Positions 1-7,687 are shown, counted from the stretch's first letter. The stretch is 18,146 nt of DNA from UBA5972 sp002430125 (GCA_937892915.1 CALBIC010000003.1:1-18146), one strand, 5' to 3'. Numbers and translations: made by a program. Notes: a model not told the origin generated them from the letters alone.

Positions 1-519
1 CTCACCGCAAATCAACACCGGCGTTGCCACACGGCTGGCACGGCGGATTGCTTCGCGCAGGCGCTTGGCAGCAGAGGAAACCCCCAGAAACCCGATTTTT
101 TCGTGCTGCGCCTGATCCAGTTGCGCTTTTAGCCGGCGGTTTTCCAAAACCAAAGCGCGGGTCTTCAGCGCCTTTTCCACAACTTCGGTAAAATGTTTGG
201 GATCGCAGGGTTTCTCCAAAAAATCAAACGCCCCGGCTGACATACTTCGCACGGCCATCCGTACGTCGCCTTCGCCGGTCAAAAGAACCACAGGAAGATC
301 CACGTCAATTTCCTGCGCAAACGCCAAAAGCGCAAAACCGTCTTTGCCCTGCATCCGAATATCGCTGACGACCACGCCTTCAAAGGCTGGGCTGATGTGG
401 TCGCGCGCCGAAATGAACGAGGATGCAAGAATAGGTTGCAGTCCGGCAAGTTCCAACGTCTGCCCCAAAGCTTCGCGCACGGCTGCGTCATCATCCACAA
501 GCAGCACGGAATTTGTCAT
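1..519 (-). CDS. dctD: C4-dicarboxylate response regulator DctD (partial, N-terminal receiver part)
   Basis: This reading frame starts with ATG at 519 and is open to the window edge, giving 173 codons of the N-terminal part of a sigma-54-dependent response regulator. The receiver domain fills about residues 1-120: the acidic pocket is in LLVDDDAAVRE, the phosphoacceptor Asp is in VVVSDIRM, and the conserved Lys is in FLEKPCDP. A linker helix follows (VLENRRLKAQLDQAQ). The last residues visible, TPVLICGE, are the strand leading into the Walker A loop of the AAA+ domain, so the ATPase and DNA-binding domains lie outside the window. Its start overlaps the stop of the upstream kinase gene by four bases (ATGA), indicating translational coupling. 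In the DctB/DctD family the phosphorylated regulator activates sigma-54 promoters of dicarboxylate uptake genes. The assignment as DctD rather than another NtrC-type regulator rests on the receiver sequence and the DctB-like partner. Confidence 0.88.
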   Translation of the reverse strand, partial: MTNSVLLVDDDAAVREALGQTLELAGLQPILASSFISARDHISPAFEGVVVSDIRMQGKDGFALLAFAQEIDVDLPVVLLTGEGDVRMAVRSMSAGAFDFLEKPCDPKHFTEVVEKALKTRALVLENRRLKAQLDQAQHEKIGFLGVSSAAKRLREAIRRASRVATPVLICGE

Positions 520-2330
520 GCCGCGGCCTCGTGTGCCACAAGCGCCAATTCCACAGTAAAGACCGAGCCGCCGTCCGGGTGGTTGCGCCCGGCAATTTTG
601 CCGCCAAAGCTTTGCACGATGCCATATGAAATCGACAAGCCAAGTCCCATGCCTTCCGACTGACCAACCTTTTTTGTTGTGTAAAACGGATCGAAAATCT
701 TTTCGGGCTCACTCAGGCCCGGGCCAGTGTCCCGTACTGAAAGAATTACAGTACCGCCGGTTTGAGCGATGGAAATTTCAATTCTTTTTTCCGCCGTACC
801 GTCAAGATCTTCCATGGCATCAACTGCATTGCCCAGCAGATTTATCAAAACTTGTTGCAAACGTACTTCGCCACCCCGAACCCAAACAGCATTCAACGGC
901 GCTGACCAAGTTACCTCGACGCCGGCTTGTTGCATTCGGTTGTCATTCAATTCAAGGGACGCGTCGATAACGGCGCACAGATCAACTTCGGTCATAGGTT
1001 CGCCTTCTTTTCGCGCGAAGGCACGAAGATTCTTGATGATCCGCCCCATTCTGCGGGCAAGATCGGAAATCCGACCAAGGTTAGCTTTTGTCGTATCCAA
1101 CTGACCCCGTTCCAAGAAAACCTCGGCATTTTCAGCGAAAGATCGAATAGCCATCAGGGGTTGGTTCAACTCATGGCTGATCCCCGCTGACATTTGCCCC
1201 AAAGCCGAAAGTTTTCCTGCCTGAACAAGGTCTTGCTGGGCACGATTAAGCGCTTCTTCTGCGTCAATTCGTTCGTTAATCTGTTGGCGCAGTCGTTGGT
1301 TGACGCCCGACAATTGCTCGGTGCGGCGTAAAACCTGATCCTCCAGCTTACGATTGGCCTGGGCTTCTGTGGCCAGTAATCTTGACAAGGCCACGCGCCT
1401 TTGTGCCATAATAAAGAACCCGGCACCGACAATAAGACTGAATGCCATAGCGACTATAGCCTGCAACGCCGCAGTTAGTCGCGAAGCAGCAGCATCCACT
1501 AAGATCTCGGCGTTCAACGCAATTATTGGCAGGGATTTTTCCAGATGCAGTGCGGTTGAGGGGAAAATCTGACGCGACTTCGCGTGCCAGAGCTGATGCC
1601 CGGAAAATCTGGATATCCAAAATTCAGGAAAATCTTTAAGCGAAGTTGGGTCATACTTTCTTTTGTTTTCATTGGCTTGAATGGCACTACTAATCTCCAC
1701 TCGGGTGTTGAACAACAACGCGTCCCGGTTTGAAACAAAAACGACATGTTGGTCATCTGAAAAGAACAGAATGTTCGGGTCGGCCCGCCAATCGGTTTCA
1801 ACGGCCTCGATATTCACCTTTACGACCAGCGCGCCAATCGGAGGTTCGCCGCTGCGTTTAATAGGCGACGCGAAATAAAATGCGCGACCGGTTTCTTCAC
1901 CGTATTGCGTTTGCGCGCTCCCCAATGCGCCATGCATTGCGCGCTTGAAATAGGCTGAATTTCCGTGTTCTACATTCGTCAGCGGCAATCGCGACGACGC
2001 GATTTTGTGTCCTGTGGAGGACACCACAAATATTTCGTATGAGCCTGTTTTGTCAGCGGTTTTTTCCAGCAACCGGTTGGCATTTTGGCCAAATTGATCG
2101 CTGTCTTCGGTCAATAACGCGATCAAACCCGGATGATCCGCCATCACCACAGATAACTGGCGAAATCGCTGCAACTGGCCTACCAAACGATCTGACGCGA
2201 GTGACAATTCAGTCTCGGCCCGTTCGGCCAATCGATCCAGTGCGGTACCATAAGCCCACCATCCAACGGCCGCCGATAAAACCGTCGAGGCTGTGAAAAA
2301 CACAATAATATGCAGGATAAACTGACGCAA
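516..2330 (-). CDS. dctB: C4-dicarboxylate sensor histidine kinase DctB
   Basis: A 604-residue membrane sensor kinase. A first membrane segment (about 4-28) and a second (about 288-308) flank a periplasmic sensor region of roughly 260 residues, the size of a double-Cache dicarboxylate-binding domain. A coiled coil (about 320-370) leads to the H box SAGISHELNQP with phosphoacceptor His386. The catalytic domain shows an N box (QVLINLLGNAVDA, about 493-505), G1 (DTGPG, 534-538), an F box (IFDPFYTTK) and G2 (GMGLGLS, 560-566). The family senses external succinate, fumarate or malate and phosphorylates DctD. The start codon is TTG at 2330; it is preferred because AAAGG at 2336-2340 sits six bases upstream. 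The rare start suggests modest expression. The gene is divergent from the P450 and its stop overlaps the dctD start. No sigma-54 site or transporter gene is visible; the transport target is inferred from the family. Confidence 0.9.
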   Translation of the reverse strand: MRQFILHIIVFFTASTVLSAAVGWWAYGTALDRLAERAETELSLASDRLVGQLQRFRQLSVVMADHPGLIALLTEDSDQFGQNANRLLEKTADKTGSYEIFVVSSTGHKIASSRLPLTNVEHGNSAYFKRAMHGALGSAQTQYGEETGRAFYFASPIKRSGEPPIGALVVKVNIEAVETDWRADPNILFFSDDQHVVFVSNRDALLFNTRVEISSAIQANENKRKYDPTSLKDFPEFWISRFSGHQLWHAKSRQIFPSTALHLEKSLPIIALNAEILVDAAASRLTAALQAIVAMAFSLIVGAGFFIMAQRRVALSRLLATEAQANRKLEDQVLRRTEQLSGVNQRLRQQINERIDAEEALNRAQQDLVQAGKLSALGQMSAGISHELNQPLMAIRSFAENAEVFLERGQLDTTKANLGRISDLARRMGRIIKNLRAFARKEGEPMTEVDLCAVIDASLELNDNRMQQAGVEVTWSAPLNAVWVRGGEVRLQQVLINLLGNAVDAMEDLDGTAEKRIEISIAQTGGTVILSVRDTGPGLSEPEKIFDPFYTTKKVGQSEGMGLGLSISYGIVQSFGGKIAGRNHPDGGSVFTVELALVAHEAAA

Positions 2331-2431
2331 ACCAAACCTTTCCGAATACTTTACGCGGCATATTAGGCAGGGCGGCTTGCCTTGACCAGTTTGTTCCGCG
2401 ACACTTACTGCAAATCAAGCCCGAGGATCAC

Positions 2432-3616
2432 GTGCGCTCTCATTCCCAAAGTCCGGTGGACCCCGATTTCATTAATGATCCGTATCCGTTTTATGATCGT
2501 GTACGTGTCGATGGTCCGCTTTTTCATTGGCAGGATTACAATCTGGTTTGCGCGACCAGCTATGACGCGGTTGACACATTGTTGCGTGATCGCAGGTTTG
2601 GGCGCGAGCAACCGGATGAATTCAAAACTCCTCCGCCGGTTCATTTACGGCCGTTTTTTGCTTTTGAACATCATTCAATGCTGGAACTTGAACCACCAAC
2701 CCATACTAGGTTGCGCGGGCTGGTTGTGCGGGCGTTCACATCGCGCCGCATCAAGGCTTTGGGGCCGGAAATCCACGCCCTTTGCCATCAGTTGATCGAT
2801 CAGTTTCCGGCGCATCCGTTTGACCTGCTACCGGCCTTTGCCGAACAGATACCAGTGATTGTTATCGCCCGCCTGCTGGGTGTACCCGAAGAAATAGCAC
2901 CGCAATTGTTGCGCTGGAGCCATGATATGGTGGCAATGTACCAAGCAAATCGCAGCCGTGGCATCGAAGACGCGGCGGTCGCTGCAACGCTGGAATTTTC
3001 TGCCTTCATGCAATCTTATATCGACAAACGGCGCAGTCTGCCGCGTGACGATTTGCTGTCGCATTTGATTGCAGCCGAGGAATCGGGCGAGAAACTCACC
3101 TCTGACGAACTGATAAGCACCGCAATACTGCTGCTGAATGCCGGGCATGAAGCCACTGTTCATGCCATCGGAAATGCGGTGAACATTCTGCTGAGATCGC
3201 CGGCAGAAATACCCGCAAATTTGGCGCCGGATGCGATGGCCGCAACCATCGAAGAAGCTTTGCGGTTTGATCCGCCGCTGCATATGTTCACGCGGTATGC
3301 CTATGAAGACATGGAGGTTTTGGGGCATTATTTTAAACGCGGCGACGAACTAGGATTGCTGTTGGCCGCTGCCAATCGTGATCCGGCCAAATATGTAAAT
3401 CCGAACACTTTCAACCCGAAGCGCCCTATCGCGCCGAACACCAGCTTTGGCGCGGGCGTGCATTTCTGCATAGGCGCACCACTTGCACGGCTGGAGCTTA
3501 CCACGGCCCTGCCAGTTTTGTTTGACCGCTGCCCAAACATCCAACTGGCAGGTGAACCAGTCTACGCCGACCGATACCATTTTCATGGATTGACCCAGTT
3601 GTTGGTTAAAAATTAA
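2432..3616 (+). CDS. Cytochrome P450 (class I bacterial type)
   Basis: A 394-residue soluble haem monooxygenase, the usual length for bacterial class I P450s. Visible landmarks are an I-helix oxygen-activation motif AGHEAT (237-242), the K-helix ExxR (Glu275-Arg278 in EEALR), and the haem loop FGAGVHFCIG (339-348) with the proximal thiolate Cys346 followed by APLARLE. The N-terminal SPVDPDFINDPYPFYDRVR matches the opening of many alphaproteobacterial P450s. The GTG start at 2432 is supported by GAGG at 2423-2426, five bases upstream. A weak promoter candidate (TTGACC at 2382-2387, 17-bp spacer, TTACTG) lies just before it. The family takes two electrons from ferredoxin and ferredoxin reductase to hydroxylate a small substrate, but no redox partner or biosynthetic gene is adjacent, so the substrate cannot be stated. 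It converges on the HerA-like gene with only seven bases between stops. Confidence 0.93.
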   Translation: MRSHSQSPVDPDFINDPYPFYDRVRVDGPLFHWQDYNLVCATSYDAVDTLLRDRRFGREQPDEFKTPPPVHLRPFFAFEHHSMLELEPPTHTRLRGLVVRAFTSRRIKALGPEIHALCHQLIDQFPAHPFDLLPAFAEQIPVIVIARLLGVPEEIAPQLLRWSHDMVAMYQANRSRGIEDAAVAATLEFSAFMQSYIDKRRSLPRDDLLSHLIAAEESGEKLTSDELISTAILLLNAGHEATVHAIGNAVNILLRSPAEIPANLAPDAMAATIEEALRFDPPLHMFTRYAYEDMEVLGHYFKRGDELGLLLAAANRDPAKYVNPNTFNPKRPIAPNTSFGAGVHFCIGAPLARLELTTALPVLFDRCPNIQLAGEPVYADRYHFHGLTQLLVKN

Positions 3617-3631
3617 CCACGCGTTAACGCG
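3603..3631. repeat. Two adjacent inverted repeats spanning the convergent stop codons
   Basis: Two palindromes sit side by side. TGGTTAA (3603-3609) pairs with TTAACCA (3613-3619) across an AAA loop. The perfect 12-base palindrome CGCGTTAACGCG occupies 3620-3631. The P450 stop (TAA, 3614-3616) lies inside the first and the stop of the opposing ATPase gene (3624-3626) inside the second. There is no T run after either, so they are not classical intrinsic terminators. They may act as mRNA 3'-end stabilisers or simply reflect compact convergent ends. Confidence 0.5.
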
Positions 3632-5180
3632 ACTTGAACAGGCTGCCGAGGATTCCACGCACCAAAGCGCTGCCAGCCCGCGTGCCGACGGATCGCGCCA
3701 TGGATTTCATGAAGGCATCACTTGCGCTATCGCTCCGGCGCGAAGAATTGGCTCGGGTGGAATTGGATTTTGACACAGTATTGCCAGAATAGCGCCGTGC
3801 GGTATTAAACTCGCGCGGTGCATCAGGTTCGGCGGCTTCTTCTTCTGACTTTGCAACAGCATCTGCCGCATCTTTTGCGCGTTTGGCCAAGGCCTCGAAC
3901 GCCGATTTGCGGTCGACCGTTGTGTCATAAATCCCGGCAACTGGTGAAGCCGCCATGATCGCATCCCGTTCGGCGATGCTTATCGGGCCAAGCTGTGAAG
4001 ACGGCGGTCGGATCAAGACCCGCTGCACCATTGAAGGCTCGCCCTTATTGACCAAAGTTGACACCAAAGCCTCGCCCACACCGACATCACGAATAGCGTC
4101 TTCTGTATCAAACGCCGGATTTGGCCGGAATGTTTCCGCCGCAGCCCGAACAGCTTTTTGATCGCGCGGTGTAAAAGCGCGCAAGGCATGCTGAAACCGG
4201 TTGCCCATCTGCCCCAGAATATCTTGCGGCACGTCATCGGGGCTTTGGGTGATGAAAAACACCGAAACACCTTTGGACCGGATCAGGCGCGCAACCTGTT
4301 CAACCTTGTCCGTCAATGCTTTGGGGGCATCGTCAAACAGCAAATGCGCTTCATCAAAAAAGAACACCAGTTTGGGTTTGTCCGGGTCGCCGATTTCGGG
4401 CAGGTTTTCAAACAATTCACTGAGCAACCACAGCAAGAAAGTCGCGTAAAGGCGTGGCGATGACATCAGTTTGTCAGCAGCCAAAATATTGATCCGCCCC
4501 TGCCCGCCTTGGGTCACCTGCATCAGGTCATCCAACTGCAATGCCGGTTCACCGAAGAACTGCGCGCCCCCCTGATTTTCAAGGACCAACAACGCGCGCT
4601 GAATTGACCCCACCGACGCCCCCGATACGTTGCCATAACGCAGGGATATTTCTTTGGCATTCTCACCAATCCAGACAAGCATAGCTTGCAAATCTTTTAG
4701 GTCCAACAATGCCAGACCTTGTTCGTCAGCGATCCGAAAGGCGATATTCAAAACGCCTTCCTGTGGTTCTGATAATTCCAAAAGCCGCGAAATCAGCAAC
4801 GGGCCCATTTCGGCGACTGTGCTGCGCACCGGATGGCCTTTTTCTCCAAACACATCCCAAAAAGTTACCGGAAACTTGTCATAGCCATAATCATCCAAGC
4901 CGATTTTGGTCGCGCGTTTGGTAAATGCTTCGTGCAGTTTGAAATCCGACGACCCCGCCTTGGCCAACCCGGACAAGTCACCTTTGACATCGGCAAGAAA
5001 CACTGGCACGCCAAGTGTGGAAAAACTTTCGGCCAGAATTTGCAGCGTCACGGTTTTACCAGTGCCGGTCGCGCCGGTGATCATTCCGTGGCGGTTGGCG
5101 TATTTGACCGTCAGGTATTCGGGTTCAACATAGTCAACTCCACCGCCGCCAACAAATATCCGGGTTTGATCAATCATCAT
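3624..5180 (-). CDS. HerA-like ATPase, YjgR/DUF853 family
   Basis: A 518-residue P-loop ATPase. Walker A is GATGTGKT (36-43), Walker B is LVFFFDEAHLL with Asp276-Glu277, and a sensor-like FITQSPDD follows at 309-316, the arrangement of the HerA/FtsK superfamily. Length and architecture match the E. coli YjgR family (DUF853). The C-terminal ~100 residues are low complexity (Ala/Lys/Glu then Ser/Arg-rich) and end in a short conserved-looking tail, GSALVRGILGSLFKSR. The start at 5180 is a tandem ATG-ATG preceded by GAGGA seven bases upstream. The molecular role of this family is not settled; relatives of HerA translocate DNA, but no NurA-type nuclease gene is adjacent, so a repair role should not be assumed. 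It is a single gene unit, converging with the P450. Confidence 0.88.
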   Translation of the reverse strand: MMIDQTRIFVGGGGVDYVEPEYLTVKYANRHGMITGATGTGKTVTLQILAESFSTLGVPVFLADVKGDLSGLAKAGSSDFKLHEAFTKRATKIGLDDYGYDKFPVTFWDVFGEKGHPVRSTVAEMGPLLISRLLELSEPQEGVLNIAFRIADEQGLALLDLKDLQAMLVWIGENAKEISLRYGNVSGASVGSIQRALLVLENQGGAQFFGEPALQLDDLMQVTQGGQGRINILAADKLMSSPRLYATFLLWLLSELFENLPEIGDPDKPKLVFFFDEAHLLFDDAPKALTDKVEQVARLIRSKGVSVFFITQSPDDVPQDILGQMGNRFQHALRAFTPRDQKAVRAAAETFRPNPAFDTEDAIRDVGVGEALVSTLVNKGEPSMVQRVLIRPPSSQLGPISIAERDAIMAASPVAGIYDTTVDRKSAFEALAKRAKDAADAVAKSEEEAAEPDAPREFNTARRYSGNTVSKSNSTRANSSRRSDSASDAFMKSMARSVGTRAGSALVRGILGSLFKSR

Positions 5181-5223
5181 CTTAAAGTCCTCAGAGCTGT
5201 TTCAGCCAACATACAATGTTAAC

Positions 5224-5325
5224 CCGTCTGTGCCATGGTGGATTTACATTGCTGGTACAGTTGTTCCAGTGATGGTATTTCCTCCCTGTTGACTGGCCGC
5301 GCGCATGTCGTGCGGTCTTTTTTTT
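5224..5325 (+). ncRNA. Candidate trans-acting small RNA with anti-Shine-Dalgarno segment
   Basis: No convincing protein is coded here, yet the plus strand has the layout of a bacterial sRNA. A possible -10 box TACAAT lies at 5212-5217 (no clear -35), placing the start near 5224. A nine-base-pair hairpin follows (5247-5255 with 5266-5274, two G-U pairs, ten-base loop). Next comes an unpaired stretch containing TTTCCTCCC (5278-5286), complementary to Shine-Dalgarno sequences, and finally a strong intrinsic terminator at 5295-5325. The upstream plus-strand gene ends at 3616 and the neighbouring gene 3624-5180 is on the other strand, so the terminator has no obvious mRNA to end. The exact 5' end is a guess; the transcript itself is inference. 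Confidence 0.5.
5295..5325 (+). terminator. Strong orphan Rho-independent terminator
   Basis: GGCCGCGCG (5295-5303) pairs with CGTGCGGTC (5309-5317) as a nine-pair stem containing two G-U pairs, with the five-base loop CATGT. Eight T residues follow directly (5318-5325). On the opposite strand there is no T tail after the stem, so the signal is directional. No plus-strand gene ends nearby, which is the main argument for a small RNA gene just upstream. Confidence 0.8.
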
Positions 5326-5376
5326 ACTGTGAAGGTTTGGAAACCACGAATTTGCCCAGCAACGAAGATTTACTCG

Positions 5377-5405
5377 TTGACCGGCATATGTCGTCGTCGT
5401 ATTCT
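5377..5405 (+). promoter_or_regulatory. Sigma70-type promoter candidate
   Basis: TTGACC (5377-5382) and TATTCT (5400-5405) are separated by exactly 17 bases, a good housekeeping-promoter layout (five of six and four of six matches to consensus). Transcription would start near 5412, about 204 bases before the ATG of the IalB-family gene. It could drive either that gene with a long leader or a separate short RNA ending at the hairpin at 5461-5490. Confidence 0.5.
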
Positions 5406-5411
5406 TGCAGC

Positions 5412-5490
5412 ATGAATAAGTCGGCCGGTCCGGCAGGGAGACAACCGCGAATGCGGAAACAAAAGGGGGTTCTTTATGGGACTCCCTTTT
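5412..5490 (+). ncRNA. Structured RNA segment: second sRNA candidate or long 5' leader
   Basis: Downstream of the 5377-5405 promoter candidate there are three hairpin-forming stretches in a row: GCCG-GTC-CGGC within 5421-5440, CCGC-GAAT-GCGG around 5445-5456, and a nine-pair stem AAAAGGGGG (5461-5469) with CTCCCTTTT (5482-5490). The last resembles a terminator whose T run is inside the stem, but it is followed by GCATTG rather than more T residues. A 34-codon ORF (ATG near 5411, stop before 5520) runs through it but lacks a ribosome binding site. It may be a short RNA or an attenuating leader of the downstream secreted-protein gene. Low confidence. Confidence 0.3.
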
Positions 5491-5615
5491 GCATTGAAAT
5501 TCGGCGTGCTATTTAGCGTGAAACTGCCGATACGACAGAGTGCCGTAATTTTTGCACTGACAGGCAGGACAAATCCGGTTAGACCCCGAAGAAATCGCCA
5601 AAAACGAGAGACCGC

Positions 5616-6191
5616 ATGAAAAACCTCATTCTAACTGCCATTGCCGCTGTAACTCTAGCCGCCGCCATCCCCGCCTTTGCGCAGGACACAACCACGGCAA
5701 CAACCGAAGAATTCCCGATCGGCAAGTCCCCGGACGTACAGATTGGTCAGCCCTATGTCCTGAAACAGGAAGGCAGCTGGCAAGTTCGCTGTGTGAAGGC
5801 CGAAGTAGAACCGGAATCGTGTTTTATCTATCAGTTGCTCAAGGATAGCGAAGGTAACTCGGTCGCAGAAGTGAATATTTTCCATCTGCCAGGCGGCGGG
5901 GCTGCTGTGGCCGGAGCAAACATAATTACGCCATTGGGGACTTTGCTGCAAAATCAAGTTATGCTTTCGATCGGTGGCGAGGCCCCCAAAGCCTATGCTT
6001 TTGGCTGGTGCGAAGCGATTGGCTGCATTGCCAAAGTCGGCTTTACCGGGTTGGAACTTGAAAGCCTGAAAAAATCCAAAGATGCCACGATCACCATTAG
6101 TGCCATCGTCAATCCTAGCCAACCAATTGTTTTGTCAATGAACTTAGACGGATTTTCCGAAGGGTTTAAGGCAGTTCTGGTTAAGAAGTAG
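5616..6191 (+). CDS. Invasion-associated locus B (IalB) family secreted protein
   Basis: A 191-residue exported protein. A Sec signal peptide is clear: KN at the start, a hydrophobic core, and cleavage after AFA at residue 22. The mature part has the IalB-family pattern: GSWQVRC near the start, a second Cys in EPESCFIYQ, and the paired cysteines in GWCEAIGC, which probably form disulphides in the periplasm. The core SIGGEAPKAYAFGWC and the ending PIVLSMNLDGFSEGFKAV also fit the family. Many alphaproteobacteria, pathogenic or not, carry several IalB homologues; the molecular role is unknown and the name does not imply virulence here. The ATG at 5616 is preceded by GAGAG (5606-5610). It has no same-strand neighbour in an operon and converges on the ketosynthase gene with 16 bases between. 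Confidence 0.88.
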   Translation: MKNLILTAIAAVTLAAAIPAFAQDTTTATTEEFPIGKSPDVQIGQPYVLKQEGSWQVRCVKAEVEPESCFIYQLLKDSEGNSVAEVNIFHLPGGGAAVAGANIITPLGTLLQNQVMLSIGGEAPKAYAFGWCEAIGCIAKVGFTGLELESLKKSKDATITISAIVNPSQPIVLSMNLDGFSEGFKAVLVKK

Positions 6192-6207
6192 CGCTGTCGC
6201 CACCAAT

Positions 6208-7416
6208 TCAGATCGCCTTCAATGCCAACACAGCATTAAGCCCGCCAAATGCGAAAGCGTTGCTTAAAACAGCGCGGACTGTTGCGGATCTGGCGGTGTT
6301 GGGTACAACATCAAGAGGGCAATCCGGGTCTGGAATTTGATAGCCAATGGTCGGGGCAATCACCCCATCCCGTAACGCCATGATGGCCGCCAAAAGTTCA
6401 ACCGCGCCGGTCGCGCCGATCAGATGGCCGTGCATGCTTTTGGTTGACGAAACCATCAGCCGTTCGGCATGTTGCCCGAACACGTCCAGTATCGCCGCAC
6501 TTTCGGTTTTGTCGTTCGCCATTGTGCCGGTCCCATGCGCGTTGATATAGCCAACATCCTCGGGATTAAGGGCCGCATCCTTTAACGCCAGTCGCATCGA
6601 GCGTGCGGCCCCAGATTTCGAAGGCGTCACGATGTCTGCCGCGTCAGATGTCATTGCGAAACCTGCGACTTCGGCCAAAATGTCCGCACCCCGCGCACGC
6701 GCGTGGTCATAGTCTTCAAAGACAAAAACTGCGGCACCTTCACCCAAGACCATCCCGTTGCGCGTGGCAGAAAATGGGCGGCACCCGTCGGGCGACAAAA
6801 CACGCAGGCCTTCCCATGCTTTGATGCCGCCAAAGGTTAACATGCTGTCGGTTCCACCTGTCACCACGGCCGTGCAGGCGCCCGAGCGGATCAGATGAAA
6901 AGCCTGCCCCATCGCGTGATTGCTGCTGGCGCAAGCCGTGGCAACGCAATAGGTCGGCCCAAGCAAATTGAAGGCCATGGATATCTGACTGGCCGCCGCA
7001 TTGTGCATCAGACGCGGAACCACAAAAGGATGCACGCGGTTTTTGCCGTCTTGGTAAACATTGCGGTAGTTCTCATCCTGCGTTTGCATGCCGCCACCGG
7101 CAGACCCCAATATGACACCGGTTTTTTCCGCCAATTCGCCTGAAAACAGCAAGCCGGACTGGGCTATCGCCTCGCGCGCGGCGACCAGTGCGAGCTGGGA
7201 AAACCGGTCTAAGAACGCCAGTTCCGGCTTTGTGAAATGGACATCAGGCGAAAAGCTTTTAACCGCAGCACCGATGCGGATAGTCAGCCTCTCGACATCC
7301 AAAATATCGAGCGGGCCAATCGCCAAGCGCCCCTGTTGCATACTTAAACGCGTCAAAGCGACGTTATTTCCCAATGGGTTAACGGTGCCTTGTCCCGTGA
7401 TGACGACGCGCTTCAA
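6208..7416 (-). CDS. Beta-ketoacyl-ACP synthase (FabF/KAS II-like)
   Basis: A 402-residue condensing enzyme that would join malonyl-ACP to an acyl chain, forming a 3-oxoacyl-ACP. The Cys-His-His triad is complete: Cys162 in VATACASSNH, His294 in INAHGTGT and His331 in the STKSMHGHLIGATG segment, with the conserved Lys326 in the same segment. The N-terminal KRVVITGQG and the C-terminal SNAFAFGGLNAVLALK are standard for the family. The start is TTG at 7416; the position is set by the family N-terminus. It follows the ACP stop by four bases, so the two are almost certainly co-translated. It is the last gene of the lpxD-ACP-KAS cassette, which suggests a dedicated lipid role rather than the housekeeping fabF, normally found next to acpP and fabG. 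The exact chain length cannot be read from the sequence. Confidence 0.93.
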   Translation of the reverse strand: MKRVVITGQGTVNPLGNNVALTRLSMQQGRLAIGPLDILDVERLTIRIGAAVKSFSPDVHFTKPELAFLDRFSQLALVAAREAIAQSGLLFSGELAEKTGVILGSAGGGMQTQDENYRNVYQDGKNRVHPFVVPRLMHNAAASQISMAFNLLGPTYCVATACASSNHAMGQAFHLIRSGACTAVVTGGTDSMLTFGGIKAWEGLRVLSPDGCRPFSATRNGMVLGEGAAVFVFEDYDHARARGADILAEVAGFAMTSDAADIVTPSKSGAARSMRLALKDAALNPEDVGYINAHGTGTMANDKTESAAILDVFGQHAERLMVSSTKSMHGHLIGATGAVELLAAIMALRDGVIAPTIGYQIPDPDCPLDVVPNTARSATVRAVLSNAFAFGGLNAVLALKAI

Positions 7417-7420
7417 TACC

Positions 7421-7687
7421 TTAAGCCGAGTTTTGGGAGATCAAAGCCTCTACAGCCCTGGTCATTGCGCCAACCGTCGAAATGTCAAAACGCGGGTCAT
7501 CAGGCTCGTTCGCATTGAAGGGAACCTGAATATCAAAATGCTCTTCAATTGCAAAAACCGCCTCGACCAACCCAATTGAATCCAGACCAAGCTGTTGCGG
7601 TGTCGTGGCGTCGCAAATATCAGCGACGTCAACCATCGCCTGTGCCGCGATGATTTCGCGCAGTTTTTGCTTGACCAATTGCGTCAT
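7421..7687 (-). CDS. Acyl carrier protein (specialised)
   Basis: An 88-residue acidic carrier protein with the phosphopantetheine site in GLDSIGLVE (Ser37), followed by the usual acidic recognition helix (EAVFAIEEHFDIQVPF). Length and motif fit an ACP, but the sequence and location differ from housekeeping AcpP: it sits between lpxD and a ketosynthase gene. The closest architectural parallel is the special carrier AcpXL of rhizobial lipid A synthesis, although that cluster also contains a dehydratase, a dehydrogenase and the acyltransferase LpxXL, which are absent here. The start ATG at 7687 has a modest GGA upstream. It lies 27 bases after lpxD and four bases before the ketosynthase. Inference: it carries the acyl group used or built by its neighbours. 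Confidence 0.92.
   Translation of the reverse strand: MTQLVKQKLREIIAAQAMVDVADICDATTPQQLGLDSIGLVEAVFAIEEHFDIQVPFNANEPDDPRFDISTVGAMTRAVEALISQNSA

Noticed and set aside
5421..5450. Resemblance of GGTCCGGCAGGGAG to the core of the signal recognition particle RNA (GGTCCGGAAGGAAG)
   Set aside because: The tetraloop and the symmetric-loop bases do not match the strictly conserved SRP core, and the flanks do not form the long SRP stem; ffs is normally found elsewhere.
5235..5516. 93-codon plus-strand ORF in the gap before the IalB-family gene
   Set aside because: It has no ribosome binding site, no recognisable domain, and runs through an intrinsic terminator and several hairpins; composition is not protein-like.
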